Source: Nitrospirales bacterium (lineage in GTDB: Bacteria > Nitrospirota > Nitrospiria > Nitrospirales > UBA8639). Taken from it: a stretch of 37,608 bases of DNA. The stretch spans positions 1 through 37,608 of the forward strand of contig JAHRAK010000032.1 in the NCBI GenBank assembly GCA_020027535.1, read 5' to 3'. Positions 7,871 through 15,931 of this stretch are shown here, piece by piece (position 1 is the stretch's first letter; every line of letters begins with the position of its first letter). The position numbers and the translations under genes are program-made. The notes below the pieces were generated by a model that ran no database searches, had not been told where the DNA came from, and saw only the letters and a list, made by a program, of their open reading frames with translations.

Positions 7871-8797
7871 TCAGGGTACACCCACGTACTCGTCATCGGG
7901 ACCAGCCGTTTTGGGTTGCAGCACGCCGGATTCCTTTGACGAGGGACCCGCGTCAACCTTCTCTTCCGCTTCACTGGCCTCGTCCGTTGCTTTTTTCTTA
8001 AAAAACCCGGCACTGATAATGCCGACTTCATAGAAAAAGTACATCGGCAACGCCATGATACATTGATTAAAGGGATCCGGCGTCGGCGTGAGCAGTGCGG
8101 CAAAAAGAAACGACCCCAAAAACGCCCATTTTCGGTACTTTTTCAGAAATGGCGCATCGACCCACCCCAATTTGGCCATGAGTGTCAGCGCCAGAGGCAC
8201 TTCAAAAATCAGGCCGAAGACCACCAGTAACCACAGCGCGAATCCCACGTAACTGGCAATCGACAATTGCGGAATGAACCCTGCCTGGACGCCGTAGGAA
8301 ATCAAAAAGTTCAGGGCAAACGGCAACACGAAAAAGAAGCAGAATCCCAATCCCAAATAAAAAGCCACGGCACTCGTCATGACAAACGGCGCCACGAACC
8401 GGCGTTCCTGTGCATGCAAGCCGGGAACCACGAAGGACCATATTTCCCACAGGATATAGGGCGTTGCGAGCACTAGGGCAAAGAGAGCCGCCACTTTGAG
8501 GTTTTGCCATAAAGCTTCGGCCGGAGACAAAAAGATAAAGGGAATCTTCGGCAAGTCGGTCGGAACCCATTCCAGGCTTCCGGGAACGAACATGTTCTGC
8601 AGTGGAATCCGCAACCACTGCACCAGGGTATCGGCGTAGAAAAACGTCCCGATGAAAAACAAGGCCACGACGACCACCACTTTCGTCAGCTTTGCCTGAA
8701 ATTCAAACAAGTGCTGCATAACCGGCATCTTTTTATCCTCGAGAGGATTAAAGACCTTGTCCTGCAGCCACTTTGTAATTTTCGATTGTTCCGCCAT
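7871..8797 (-). CDS. tatC: Sec-independent translocase subunit TatC (copy 1)
   Basis: A 308-residue membrane protein with six predicted helices and the TatC landmarks: VPGLHAQERRFVAPF (conserved Glu of the first periplasmic/cytoplasmic region), FGLIFEVPLAL with the conserved Glu, and LLTPTPDPFNQ. TatC recognises twin-arginine signal peptides and forms the core of the Tat complex. The N-terminal HLFEFQAKL differs from the usual HLxELRxRL signal-binding segment: the Glu is kept but the arginines are replaced. The C-terminus has an unusual acidic tail of about 45 residues. It is co-directional with htrA and mogA. No tatA or tatB is in the window. Confidence 0.94.
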   Translation of the reverse strand: MAEQSKITKWLQDKVFNPLEDKKMPVMQHLFEFQAKLTKVVVVVALFFIGTFFYADTLVQWLRIPLQNMFVPGSLEWVPTDLPKIPFIFLSPAEALWQNLKVAALFALVLATPYILWEIWSFVVPGLHAQERRFVAPFVMTSAVAFYLGLGFCFFFVLPFALNFLISYGVQAGFIPQLSIASYVGFALWLLVVFGLIFEVPLALTLMAKLGWVDAPFLKKYRKWAFLGSFLFAALLTPTPDPFNQCIMALPMYFFYEVGIISAGFFKKKATDEASEAEEKVDAGPSSKESGVLQPKTAGPDDEYVGVP

Positions 8798-8881
8798 GTC
8801 TCAGTACGACTCTTTGCTTCCGTTCCGGAGAACCGTCAACAATGGCCGTGGCCCAGGCCGCGACCCGGTATGACACGCACG

Positions 8882-10342
8882 TTATTGGGGATTGACCGCC
8901 ACAAAGAGATTATTTCCTCTCCGGCTTAAAAAGAGAACGACCAACTCTTCTTTTTCAATCATGGGGGCCACCCGTTGGTAATCGGCCAGACTTTTCACGA
9001 CTTCCCGATTCACTTCCTGAATGATATCCCCTTGTTGCAAACCCGCCGCTTCCGCCGCACTCCCGGGCTCCACCTCATTGACCACCACGCCGGCAACCTC
9101 TTCAGGGAGGCTCAGTTGCTTCCTTCGTTCCTCAGTCAACGGTCCAACGTCCAAGCCGGCAAGAACATTGTCGAGCTTTTCCAATGCCGCGGGAGGAGAG
9201 GAGCTTCCTCCACTGGCGAGCACTTCATTCGTCGGCCGTTCTCCCACCTTCATGGTCAGCGTCGTTCTTTCGCCGTTGCGTAACACGGTGATCTCAACCT
9301 CGGAGTCGACCGGTGTCCGCGCCACGATATTTCGGAGATGATTGACGTCTCGAATCTTTTGGCCGCGATATTCGAGCAGCACGTCGCCTCGTTGCAATAT
9401 TCCGCCCGCGGACGGGCCTTTTTCATTTACTTCACTGATCAGCACCCCGCCCTGATGCGATTCCGGTAATTGAAACGATTGCGCCAGGGCCGGGTTCAAT
9501 TCTTGAATCGCAATCCCCATCCATCCTCGTACGACTCGTCCACTCTTGATCAGGCTGCTCGTAATATCCCTGACAATGTCAACGGGAATGGCAAACCCAA
9601 TCCCCTCCGAGCCGCCGGTGCGTGAGAAAATGGCGGTGTTGATGCCGACAATTTCACCGGCCATGTTCACGAGGGGCCCGCCGGAATTGCCGGGATTGAT
9701 CGGCGCATCGGTCTGGATGAAATCTTCGTATTCCGTGATTCCGACGTTTCCACGACCCATCGCGCTGATAATCCCCATCGTCACGGATGATTTCAGGCCA
9801 AAGGGGCTCCCCACGGCCAGGACCAGATCACCCACCCTGATCGTCTCGTGCGCACTCCATGGAATGAACGGGAGATTTTCTCCTTCGATCTTGATCACGG
9901 CCAAGTCCGTTTTCGGATCAGTCCCCACGACTTTCGCGGCATATTCCTTTCCATCAAAGGTCGTCACCGTAATGTTCGTGGAATCTTCCACGACGTGGTT
10001 GTTGGTCACGATGTACCCTTCCGGACTGATGACGACTCCGGAACCGGCACTCATGCTGGGCGGTCCGAACGGCGGTCTTCCGGGAGGCCCTGGCGGACCA
10101 CCAAAGGGGCCCGGGGGTAACCGTCTGAGGCCCCGGGAGCTGGCTGGTTCTATGACCGCGACGTTCACCACGGCGGGTTGCACTGTCGCAACGATGTCGG
10201 AGAATCCTCTGCTAAAGGCCTCTGGTACCGTTGCCGACGCCGGCTGGGGCGAAAAAACGGCCAGGGTCCCCACAAAGGCAAGCACGATAAGACCAAATGA
10301 AAATTTCTCCTTGCGACATCCCTGTAAAATTTCCATAATCAT
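8882..10342 (-). CDS. Do-like periplasmic serine protease with two PDZ domains
   Basis: A 486-residue protein with an N-terminal signal segment (hydrophobic about 16-32, ending SATVPE). It has a trypsin-like domain with the triad His116 (TNNHVV), Asp146 (TDLAVI) and Ser220 (PGNSGGPL), then two PDZ domains. This is the DegP/DegQ/HtrA architecture, a periplasmic protease-chaperone that clears misfolded proteins. A proline/glycine-rich insert (about residues 75-96) just before the protease domain is longer than usual. AAAGGA lies eight bases upstream of the ATG. It heads the run of genes tatC-mogA-mrp-moeA-mobB-cytochrome, with an 84-base gap before tatC. Confidence 0.95.
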   Translation of the reverse strand: MIMEILQGCRKEKFSFGLIVLAFVGTLAVFSPQPASATVPEAFSRGFSDIVATVQPAVVNVAVIEPASSRGLRRLPPGPFGGPPGPPGRPPFGPPSMSAGSGVVISPEGYIVTNNHVVEDSTNITVTTFDGKEYAAKVVGTDPKTDLAVIKIEGENLPFIPWSAHETIRVGDLVLAVGSPFGLKSSVTMGIISAMGRGNVGITEYEDFIQTDAPINPGNSGGPLVNMAGEIVGINTAIFSRTGGSEGIGFAIPVDIVRDITSSLIKSGRVVRGWMGIAIQELNPALAQSFQLPESHQGGVLISEVNEKGPSAGGILQRGDVLLEYRGQKIRDVNHLRNIVARTPVDSEVEITVLRNGERTTLTMKVGERPTNEVLASGGSSSPPAALEKLDNVLAGLDVGPLTEERRKQLSLPEEVAGVVVNEVEPGSAAEAAGLQQGDIIQEVNREVVKSLADYQRVAPMIEKEELVVLFLSRRGNNLFVAVNPQ

Positions 10343-10632
10343 AAAGTGTATCCTTTAAAGTTAATGGCTCAAGTCAGCACCAACGCAGGGGACAGACCGC
10401 CTCGGGAACCCTTCGCCGTTTCACGGAAAGACCATTACGCCTAATTAACCGATTTTACACTAATCCCTTTCGGCTGTTCAAAGGCAAATCGAGAACGCCT
10501 TGAAAGTGGGCGGGAAAACGGAATCGAATCTTGTTGTGGAACGGAGCACCCTCTCCCCCATTAGTGGGAGAGGGCTGGGGCGAGGGGGAATTTGTCAGCG
10601 AATGAGCGAACAACACATAAACTTTTGACCCT
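10343..10632. repeat. Divergent intergenic region with a GC hairpin
   Basis: The region separates the protease (-) from the dehydrogenase (+) and must hold both promoters. The clearest structure is the hairpin 10549-10574 (CCCTCTCCC/GGGAGAGGG), followed by GCTGGGGCGAGGGGG, a repeat also seen at 12411-12434. The AT-rich segment 10330-10365 and 10440-10462 may contain the htrA promoter, but I cannot fix its boxes. Confidence 0.55.
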
Positions 10633-11589
10633 ATGCGCGCGCTGACCTTACGTTCAGGTTTGGAATATTGCGAGCAATACCCCACCACGGCGCCGGTCGA
10701 CGGAGAAGCCATCGTCCGGGTCATCCAGGCGGGGATCTGCGACACGGACCTGCAATTGGTGCAAGGCTACATGGGCTTTCAAGGAGTGCCTGGCCATGAA
10801 TTCGTCGGAATCGTCCAAGAAGCCCCGCACCATCCTGACCTCGTCGGAAAGCGGGTCGTCGGTGAAATCAACGTGGCCTGCCGGGTCTGTCCGGTCTGTC
10901 AAGCCGGACGACCGACCCATTGCCCGCGTCGAACGACCTTGGGTATCGACCACCGGGACGGAGCCTTTGCCGATTTTCTCTCCTTGCCTGGAGAAAATCT
11001 CTATCCTCTTCCCGACGAAATCACCAACGATCAAGCCGTCTTTACGGAGCCTCTTGCCGCGGCCTGTCAAATTCTCGAACAGGTCCCTATCGACCCAACG
11101 GACCGAGTCCTGGTCATCGGGGATGGAAAACTGGGGCTGTTATGCGCTCAAGTCCTGCATCGCACCCGATGCAGCTTGACGGTCCTGGGACGTCATCCCG
11201 ACAAATTGCAGATCCTTGTTGCTCGCGGCATTCACACGAGTCGGGACCCTGCATCGCTTTCTCCGGGATTCGATATCGTCGTCGAAGCAACCGGTACCGC
11301 CGATGGATTCGCACTGGCCCGCGAATGCGTTCGTCCACGGGGAACCATCGTGCTCAAATCAACCTACCATGGGCAGACCGCCGTGGACATGACCGCGCTC
11401 GTGGTTCATGAAATAACCGTGGTGGGCTCACGGTGCGGTCCATTCCCGGCAGCGATCGCGTTACTGCGGGAAAACGCCATTGACGTGCAATCGCTCATCC
11501 ACAAACGTTTTCCAATTGAACAGGGGACGGAAGCCTTTGCCCACGCGGCAACCAAAGGCGTGTTGAAGGTACTCCTTGAGATGACTTAG
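10633..11589 (+). CDS. Zinc-dependent medium-chain alcohol dehydrogenase
   Basis: A 318-residue MDR-superfamily oxidoreductase. The N-terminal GroES-like domain shows GICDTDL with a catalytic-zinc cysteine, GHEFVG with the zinc-binding His, and the structural-zinc cluster CRVCPVCQAGRPTHC (Cx2Cx2Cx7C). The Rossmann part has VLVIGDGKLGLLCAQ, a GxGxxG variant (GDGKLG). Close relatives include threonine/sorbitol-dehydrogenase-like proteins; the substrate is unknown. The protein is somewhat shorter than typical 340-350-residue members. The ATG has no clear Shine-Dalgarno sequence. It stands alone between repeats and the BrnT/BrnA locus. Confidence 0.92.
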   Translation: MRALTLRSGLEYCEQYPTTAPVDGEAIVRVIQAGICDTDLQLVQGYMGFQGVPGHEFVGIVQEAPHHPDLVGKRVVGEINVACRVCPVCQAGRPTHCPRRTTLGIDHRDGAFADFLSLPGENLYPLPDEITNDQAVFTEPLAAACQILEQVPIDPTDRVLVIGDGKLGLLCAQVLHRTRCSLTVLGRHPDKLQILVARGIHTSRDPASLSPGFDIVVEATGTADGFALARECVRPRGTIVLKSTYHGQTAVDMTALVVHEITVVGSRCGPFPAAIALLRENAIDVQSLIHKRFPIEQGTEAFAHAATKGVLKVLLEMT

Positions 11590-11612
11590 AAGAGGCGCTG
11601 CCGAAGTCTCTG

Positions 11613-11661
11613 ATACAAAATATTTTCATTTGTATATACATACGTATATTATTTAACCACA
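11613..11661 (+). promoter_or_regulatory. AT-rich promoter/operator region before the toxin-antitoxin locus
   Basis: This stretch is sharply AT-rich compared with its flanks and holds the near-palindrome ATATACATACGTATAT. BrnT/BrnA-type operons are autoregulated by the antitoxin bound to an inverted repeat near the promoter, so this is a reasonable operator candidate. The exact -10 and -35 elements are not clear. Confidence 0.35.
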
Positions 11662-11970
11662 ATGAAATTGCAGTTTTCCGGCTTTGAGTGGGATGACGGG
11701 AATCTGAGGCATTGCCAAAAACACGGGCTCAACCGGAAACAAGTCGAACAGCTTTTTCAGCAAGACGACTTGTTGGTTACGCCTGCTCTGCTACACCCGC
11801 AATAGGAAGAACGTTATCTGGCTGTTGGTCGGGCACGAAAAGGCAAATCGATGATGGTGGTCTTCACAATCAGGAGAGTTGACGAGACCATACGAATTCG
11901 TCCGATCAGCGCCCGCTATATGCATGAGAAGGAGTCCAGGAAGTATGAAGAAGAAAGTGCCGAGATTTAA
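11662..11970 (+). pseudogene. brnT: BrnT-family toxin, broken by a premature TAG
   Basis: The frame opens at ATG 11662 with FSGFEWDDGNLRHCQKHGL, the family-typical start (WD...N..KHG). TAG at 11803-11805 stops it after 47 residues. Read through, the same frame continues EERYLAVGRARKGKSMMVVF and ends with IRPISARYMHEKESRKYEEE, stopping at 11968-11970: the core and C-terminal motif of BrnT (GRSxKG, then RxISAR). A complete BrnT is about 90-100 residues, matching the 101 sense codons here. BrnT is a RelE-fold ribonuclease, so a 47-residue fragment should be inactive. The 3' end overlaps the antitoxin start by 26 bases, the usual operon arrangement. Confidence 0.85.
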
Positions 11971-12211
11971 GACCGATCAGGAAGCCGAACAGTTTCTGGA
12001 CCGGGATCTGACGGACTACCTGAACCTGAAAAACTTTACACCCGTCACGTTTGAGTTGTTACCGAAAACGAAACAAGTCAATCTACGATTTTCCGAACCG
12101 CTGTTGAACGCCGTCCGCAAACGAGCGGAGCAGGAAGGCATTTCGTATCAGAAATTCATTCGCCGGGCGGTGGAAGGCTCACTCAAGAAGAAGCCTAAAG
12201 CTCTCGCATGA
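11945..12211 (+). CDS. CopG/BrnA-type antitoxin
   Basis: An 88-residue protein starting at ATG 11945 inside the end of the toxin frame; AAGGAG lies nine to fourteen bases upstream. The N-terminus (VPRFKTDQEAEQFLDRDLTDY) matches the toxin-binding part of CopG-like antitoxins of the BrnA group, and the C-terminus (VNLRFSEPLLNAVRKRAEQE, GISYQKFIRRAV) is a ribbon-helix-helix DNA-binding domain. In intact systems it neutralises BrnT and represses the operon. Here the toxin is interrupted, so this is a surviving antitoxin that may still act as a repressor or protect against related toxins. A longer in-frame start at 11879 is less likely. Confidence 0.87.
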   Translation: MKKKVPRFKTDQEAEQFLDRDLTDYLNLKNFTPVTFELLPKTKQVNLRFSEPLLNAVRKRAEQEGISYQKFIRRAVEGSLKKKPKALA

Positions 12212-12256
12212 CCAACTCTTGTCAAAGTCATCTCAGTAGGCAACAATAGGCATGAA

Positions 12257-12331
12257 GCTGGCGTAGCTCAATGGCAGAGCAGCGGTTTTGTAAACCGCTG
12301 GTTGGAGGTTCGATTCCTCTCGCCAGCTCCA
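12257..12331 (+). tRNA. tRNA-Thr (anticodon TGT)
   Basis: A complete cloverleaf of 75 bases including an encoded CCA. The acceptor arms GCTGGCG and CGCCAGC pair perfectly, the anticodon stem is GCGGT/ACCGC with loop TTTGTAA, which places TGT at 12289-12291, and the T arm has GGTTCGATTCC. It reads ACA and, by wobble, other Thr codons. A run of eight T follows almost directly. Confidence 0.97.
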
Positions 12332-12697
12332 TTTTTTTGTGACGTTGCGTTCCCGGCTTCCCTAGCCTATCAATTCTTTGCCCCTGCTCTTTCATCCTCC
12401 CTCACCCCAGCCCTCTCCCGCCTTGGGGAGAGGGTAAGAAGAGCGCGATGAGATCGCGCGGCTACAACGAAAGTAAAAAACAAAGATAAAGACACTGGAT
12501 CCTCGATTAAGAACGTCGAGGATGACAGGAAACGTCAAAGACGCTGGATCCCCGATCAGGTCGGGGATGACAGACAAGGAAAAAGCAGATTCTTTCCTTC
12601 GATAGACTCAGGACAGGCGCTTCGCTCAGAATGACCACTTCGGAAGTGGCCACTCGGCATACCCCCAAAAAGAACTCCGAAGCGTCTGGGGCCTCTT
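12332..12697. repeat. Repeat-rich gap after tRNA-Thr
   Basis: No gene is seen. It contains a hairpin at 12411-12434 (CCCTCTCCC/GGGAGAGGG), the composite element 12426-12505 that resembles 1042-1110, and two copies of the palindromic dispersed repeat at 12491-12529 and 12541-12573 (CTGGATCCCCGATCAGG then TCGGGGATGACAG). A fragment of another repeat family (GATAGACTCAGGACAGGCGC) is at about 12601-12620. tRNA 3' ends are common landing sites for such elements, but no integrase is present. Confidence 0.7.
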
Positions 12698-13216
12698 TTA
12701 GGACGCAACCGTCACGGTCATTTCGATGCGTTCGAGCGGATTGTCACGGCCGTCGCGCTTGGCGGCGACGACGCGATCAACAAGGTCCAGGCCGCTGACG
12801 ACTTCTCCGAATGCCGTGTATTGGCCATCGAGAAACGGTGAATCGGCCACACAGATAAAAAACTGTGATCCTGCGCTATCCGGGTCCTGGGCCCGGGCCA
12901 TCGAGAGCACGCCCCGCTTGTGTTGCTTGGAGTTAAACTCAGCCTTGATGTGATACCCGGGCCCACCCATCCCATGATTGGAGCGATCGTGGTTCTTGCT
13001 GTTCGGGTCGCCGCCTTGGACCATGAACCCGGGTATGACTCGATGAAACGTGGTCCCATCGTAAAAATTCTGCGCCGCGAGTTTACAAAAATTCTTGGCG
13101 TGATCCGGCGCCACGTCCGGATAAAATTTCAGGACAATGTCTCCCCAGGACTCCCCTTGAGAAGACACGGCAATGGTCGCACGGGTGTTTGTGGTGACCT
13201 CGATCATCTCGGACAT
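12698..13216 (-). CDS. Cyclophilin-type peptidyl-prolyl cis-trans isomerase
   Basis: A 172-residue protein. The cyclophilin core is complete: TTFHRVIPGFMVQGGDP (catalytic Arg in FHRVIP), SMARAQDPDSAGSQFFI and FLDGQYTAFGEVVSGLDLVD. No signal peptide is seen, so it is probably cytoplasmic; it speeds proline isomerisation during folding. I chose ATG 13216 because AAGGAGA lies four bases upstream; a longer frame to 13288 would run into the neighbouring gene. It is the last gene of the co-directional run starting at radA. Confidence 0.94.
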   Translation of the reverse strand: MSEMIEVTTNTRATIAVSSQGESWGDIVLKFYPDVAPDHAKNFCKLAAQNFYDGTTFHRVIPGFMVQGGDPNSKNHDRSNHGMGGPGYHIKAEFNSKQHKRGVLSMARAQDPDSAGSQFFICVADSPFLDGQYTAFGEVVSGLDLVDRVVAAKRDGRDNPLERIEMTVTVAS

Positions 13217-13227
13217 ACGTTCTCCTT

Positions 13228-14280
13228 TCAAAAGTAAGGCCGGGGCATCGCGTAGTGAATGCCCAGCTCTTCGCTGATATTGACCCAATGGTTGCCGGCG
13301 TCTTGACTGCGAAAGGCGCCCGCGTTGGTCCCGGCGTAAAATTCACTCTCCGAAGAGGCCATCAAGACCTGAATCGACAATTCGGTTAACCCGTTATTCA
13401 CCGGCACCCATTCGGAATTCTGAAAATTATTCTTGAAGATCCCTCGACCAGTGGCGACGTATAACGCCGCCCTCGTGGCAACGATCCCACGAATCGAGTC
13501 ATTCGGCAACGAACGACCGATCGACTGCCACGTCTTCCCTGAATCCTTGCTTCGATAAATGCCTCCATCCTGTGTGCCCACGTACAGATGTTGTTGAGGG
13601 CTCACCGTCGTCACGCGAATGAACGTATGGGTCAGATGTTCCTTGGGATCCACCAGGGGATCACCCACTCTTTGCCATCGGACCGTGCCGTGTTTGGTTG
13701 CGTCGATCTGATACAGTCCTTTGCCGGCGGTGCCGGCGAATAATTGAGACGTGTTCGTCATCGCCAGGCTTGCAATGAGCGTTTGCTCGAGACCGGGTAC
13801 CACAGCCGACCATTGTTGAGCGGCTTCACCCCACTGGTAAACGCCCTTCCCCGTACCCGCATAAATCGTCCCGTGGTGAGCCAGGAGGGATTTGACCTCC
13901 ACGAGTCGCAAGCCGGCTTTGATCGATTCCCAGGTTTTTCCATCTCCCGTTGTCCGAAAGACGCCGCCGCGTACAGTTCCGGCGTATACCGTCCCGTTCT
14001 CATCCGCACTCAAACACAGAATAAAACGATTCCCCAAACCATTGTTGATCGCTTCCCACGTCCCGCCGTAATCGTCACTGAAAAACACCCCGAAACCGAA
14101 CGAACCGGCATAGAGCACTCCTCCGCCCGTCGTCGCCAAGGCTTGGATACTCGGCGGAACGCCACCGTCGCGTTCCAATGGATTGGGATGCACCTTGTCT
14201 TCAGCGAAACAGGGAATTCCTCCCCACGAAATGGCGAGGACAAGCAGAGAGACTATGCGGAATGAACCATGCGGCGTCAC
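13228..14280 (-). CDS. Secreted seven-repeat beta-propeller protein (BNR/YCF48-like)
   Basis: A 350-residue protein with an N-terminal signal peptide (hydrophobic core about 9-22, ending near CFAED). The rest is seven repeats of about 45 residues, each with a YAGT..GGVF or YVGT..GGIY strand followed by a short turn and a GxTW/W..I..GL segment, consistent with a seven-bladed propeller. Such proteins resemble photosystem assembly factor YCF48 and sialidase/Vps10-type propellers, but no catalytic signature is visible. It may be a periplasmic binding or assembly factor. It lies 36 bases downstream of tatC copy 2. Precise function unknown. Confidence 0.82.
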   Translation of the reverse strand: MTPHGSFRIVSLLVLAISWGGIPCFAEDKVHPNPLERDGGVPPSIQALATTGGGVLYAGSFGFGVFFSDDYGGTWEAINNGLGNRFILCLSADENGTVYAGTVRGGVFRTTGDGKTWESIKAGLRLVEVKSLLAHHGTIYAGTGKGVYQWGEAAQQWSAVVPGLEQTLIASLAMTNTSQLFAGTAGKGLYQIDATKHGTVRWQRVGDPLVDPKEHLTHTFIRVTTVSPQQHLYVGTQDGGIYRSKDSGKTWQSIGRSLPNDSIRGIVATRAALYVATGRGIFKNNFQNSEWVPVNNGLTELSIQVLMASSESEFYAGTNAGAFRSQDAGNHWVNISEELGIHYAMPRPYF

Positions 14281-14316
14281 GAGGCGACCTGCCCGACAAG
14301 CAACCGGTGCGTGTGC

Positions 14317-15111
14317 TCAGGACACACGATCACCCGCCGTTCCGCTTGGCAAGGACGTCTCTTCTTCCTGATCATCGTTCTCTTCTTTTTCCTCGGAAGG
14401 TTCAGGAGGAGTCCGGCCAAAAATTTTGGCGCCCCACACGCCGATTTCATATAACACGATCAGGGGAATGGCCATGAGGAGCATCGTAAAAAGGGTCGCA
14501 TCGGGCGTGATGACCGCCGACAGGATCAGCGCCAACATGGCCGCGTGCCGGCGGTATTGCGCCAGGTGCGTGTGAGACACCAATCCCGTCCGCGCCAGGA
14601 GAGACAGCACCAACGGAATTTCAAACGCAAACCCGAACGCCACCAAAAACTTCACGTTGAAATCCACGTAGGTGCCGACGGCCAATTCGGGTTTGAGTTC
14701 TCGCTCCAGCCCGAATGACACGAAAAAATCAATCACCAACGGGAGAATCACCAAATTGCAAAAGGCCAAGCCCAGCACGAAAAAGCCGGTCGCGAGCAAG
14801 AACAGGGGAATGCCCCAGCCTTGTTCTCCCGGTAACAAGGCCGGCTGAACGAATTTCCAAAATTGATAAAGGATGACGGGCAGGCTGGCCACGACCGCGG
14901 CGAGAAACGAGATCTTGATCGACGCAAACAGGGCTTCAGCCGGCCCATAAAACAACAGATCATCCGCAAAGGGTCGCTTGAACCATTCAATCAAATCGGC
15001 AGAAATCGAAAACATCACGATAAACGCTACCATCATCGTCGCCCCGACGATAATGAGCCGGCGTTTCACGTCACGGATATGGCGAGCGAAAGGATGGACG
15101 AGTGTGGCCAT
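14317..15111 (-). CDS. Second, divergent TatC-family protein (copy 2)
   Basis: A 264-residue membrane protein with six predicted helices. TatC landmarks are present: PVILYQFWKFVQPAL, a Glu in LLPGEQGWG where ordinary TatC has HERR, FGFAFEIPLVL with the conserved Glu, and VITPDATLF. It differs from copy 1 (7871-8797) throughout. The N-terminal HIRDVKRRL keeps basic residues but replaces the signal-binding Glu with Asp, the reverse of copy 1, while the ERR motif has become EQG. It could be a specialised translocon, or a partner in a mixed complex. It sits between DUF465 and the propeller gene. The acidic C-terminal tail has no obvious family match. Confidence 0.88.
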   Translation of the reverse strand: MATLVHPFARHIRDVKRRLIIVGATMMVAFIVMFSISADLIEWFKRPFADDLLFYGPAEALFASIKISFLAAVVASLPVILYQFWKFVQPALLPGEQGWGIPLFLLATGFFVLGLAFCNLVILPLVIDFFVSFGLERELKPELAVGTYVDFNVKFLVAFGFAFEIPLVLSLLARTGLVSHTHLAQYRRHAAMLALILSAVITPDATLFTMLLMAIPLIVLYEIGVWGAKIFGRTPPEPSEEKEENDDQEEETSLPSGTAGDRVS

Positions 15112-15145
15112 TGTCTGTTGCGGAACGTTACCCCGAAGTCACGAG

Positions 15146-15388
15146 TTACGAGGCTGCGGTTTTTTGTTGCTCATTCCGGTATTCGCGGATGAACATTGCC
15201 ATTCGGTCCTTCTTATCCAATTTTTCTTTCTGAATCTGTTTTTTGAGCACTTCTTCTTCAGGAGTTAAAATGTGATTTTTCAGTAATTCCTGGAGTTGCT
15301 CGTCCAATTGATGATGCCTTTCTTGGAGTTCACGAAAGTCGGCATTGGTCGTACGGAGGTGTTCGGCGATTTGGTCATCAGTCGGCAT
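15146..15388 (-). CDS. DUF465 (YdcH-like) small helical protein
   Basis: An 80-residue, highly charged protein predicted as almost entirely helical, with ADFRELQERHHQLDEQLQEL in the N-terminal half and LKKQIQKEKLDKKDRMAMFI in the C-terminal half. This is the DUF465/YdcH pattern: a short helical hairpin with the conserved LKKxKLxxKDxM segment. Function is unknown. It is co-directional with rimI (29 bases upstream) and tatC copy 2 (34 bases downstream). Confidence 0.85.
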   Translation of the reverse strand: MPTDDQIAEHLRTTNADFRELQERHHQLDEQLQELLKNHILTPEEEVLKKQIQKEKLDKKDRMAMFIREYRNEQQKTAAS

Positions 15389-15417
15389 GAGGCCCCTCCT
15401 TTGTCAAGAAATGAATA

Positions 15418-15921
15418 TTACGGTTGAAGATTTTCCGCCAATTGCAATTGCATAAGAATAGCATCCTCATTCGGGTTCGTATAGTAGGCCCGGCGTCGAC
15501 CGTATTGCTGAAAGCCCAACGTCTGATACAGCTTCTGCGCCAAGCGATTGCCGGCCCGGACTTCCAGGAGGGCCCGTGTCGTTCCGTGAGCAATCCCCTC
15601 CTCTACGGCATGCCGGACCAGATGGCTCGCAATTCCCTGGCGCCGGTGATCCGGTCGCACTGCCAGGTTCATCAGGCGTAACTCGTCAAAGACCACCCAG
15701 TAACAGATATACCCCAGGAGCCGCTTCGCGGGAGGCATCTCGCCGTGACAAAAGGCTCCGAGGAACCGGGCGAAGGGATTCCCCAGCAACTCCGCTTCAA
15801 ACATCCCCCGTGTCCAAGGTTCCGAGAACGATTCCTGCTCAATGGCGAGGACGTCATCCAAATCCCGGGAGTGAAACGGGTGAACGTGAACATCGAGACG
15901 GGATGCAATTCGGGTCACCAT
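15418..15921 (-). CDS. rimI: Ribosomal protein S18-alanine N-acetyltransferase (GNAT)
   Basis: About 167 residues from ATG 15921. The GNAT fold is shown by IEQESFSEPWTRGMFEAEL at the start, a central LRLMNLAVRPDHRRQGIASHL with the acetyl-CoA-binding R/Q-x-x-G-x-A pattern, and NRLAQKLYQTLGFQQYGRRRAYY at the end. RimI acetylates the N-terminus of ribosomal protein S18. It lies immediately downstream of tsaB, with which it is commonly linked. A longer frame to 16059 would overlap tsaB by over 100 bases and is rejected. The Shine-Dalgarno sequence is weak, so the exact start is not certain. Confidence 0.9.
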   Translation of the reverse strand: MVTRIASRLDVHVHPFHSRDLDDVLAIEQESFSEPWTRGMFEAELLGNPFARFLGAFCHGEMPPAKRLLGYICYWVVFDELRLMNLAVRPDHRRQGIASHLVRHAVEEGIAHGTTRALLEVRAGNRLAQKLYQTLGFQQYGRRRAYYTNPNEDAILMQLQLAENLQP

Positions 15922-15931
15922 CGTGCGATAC

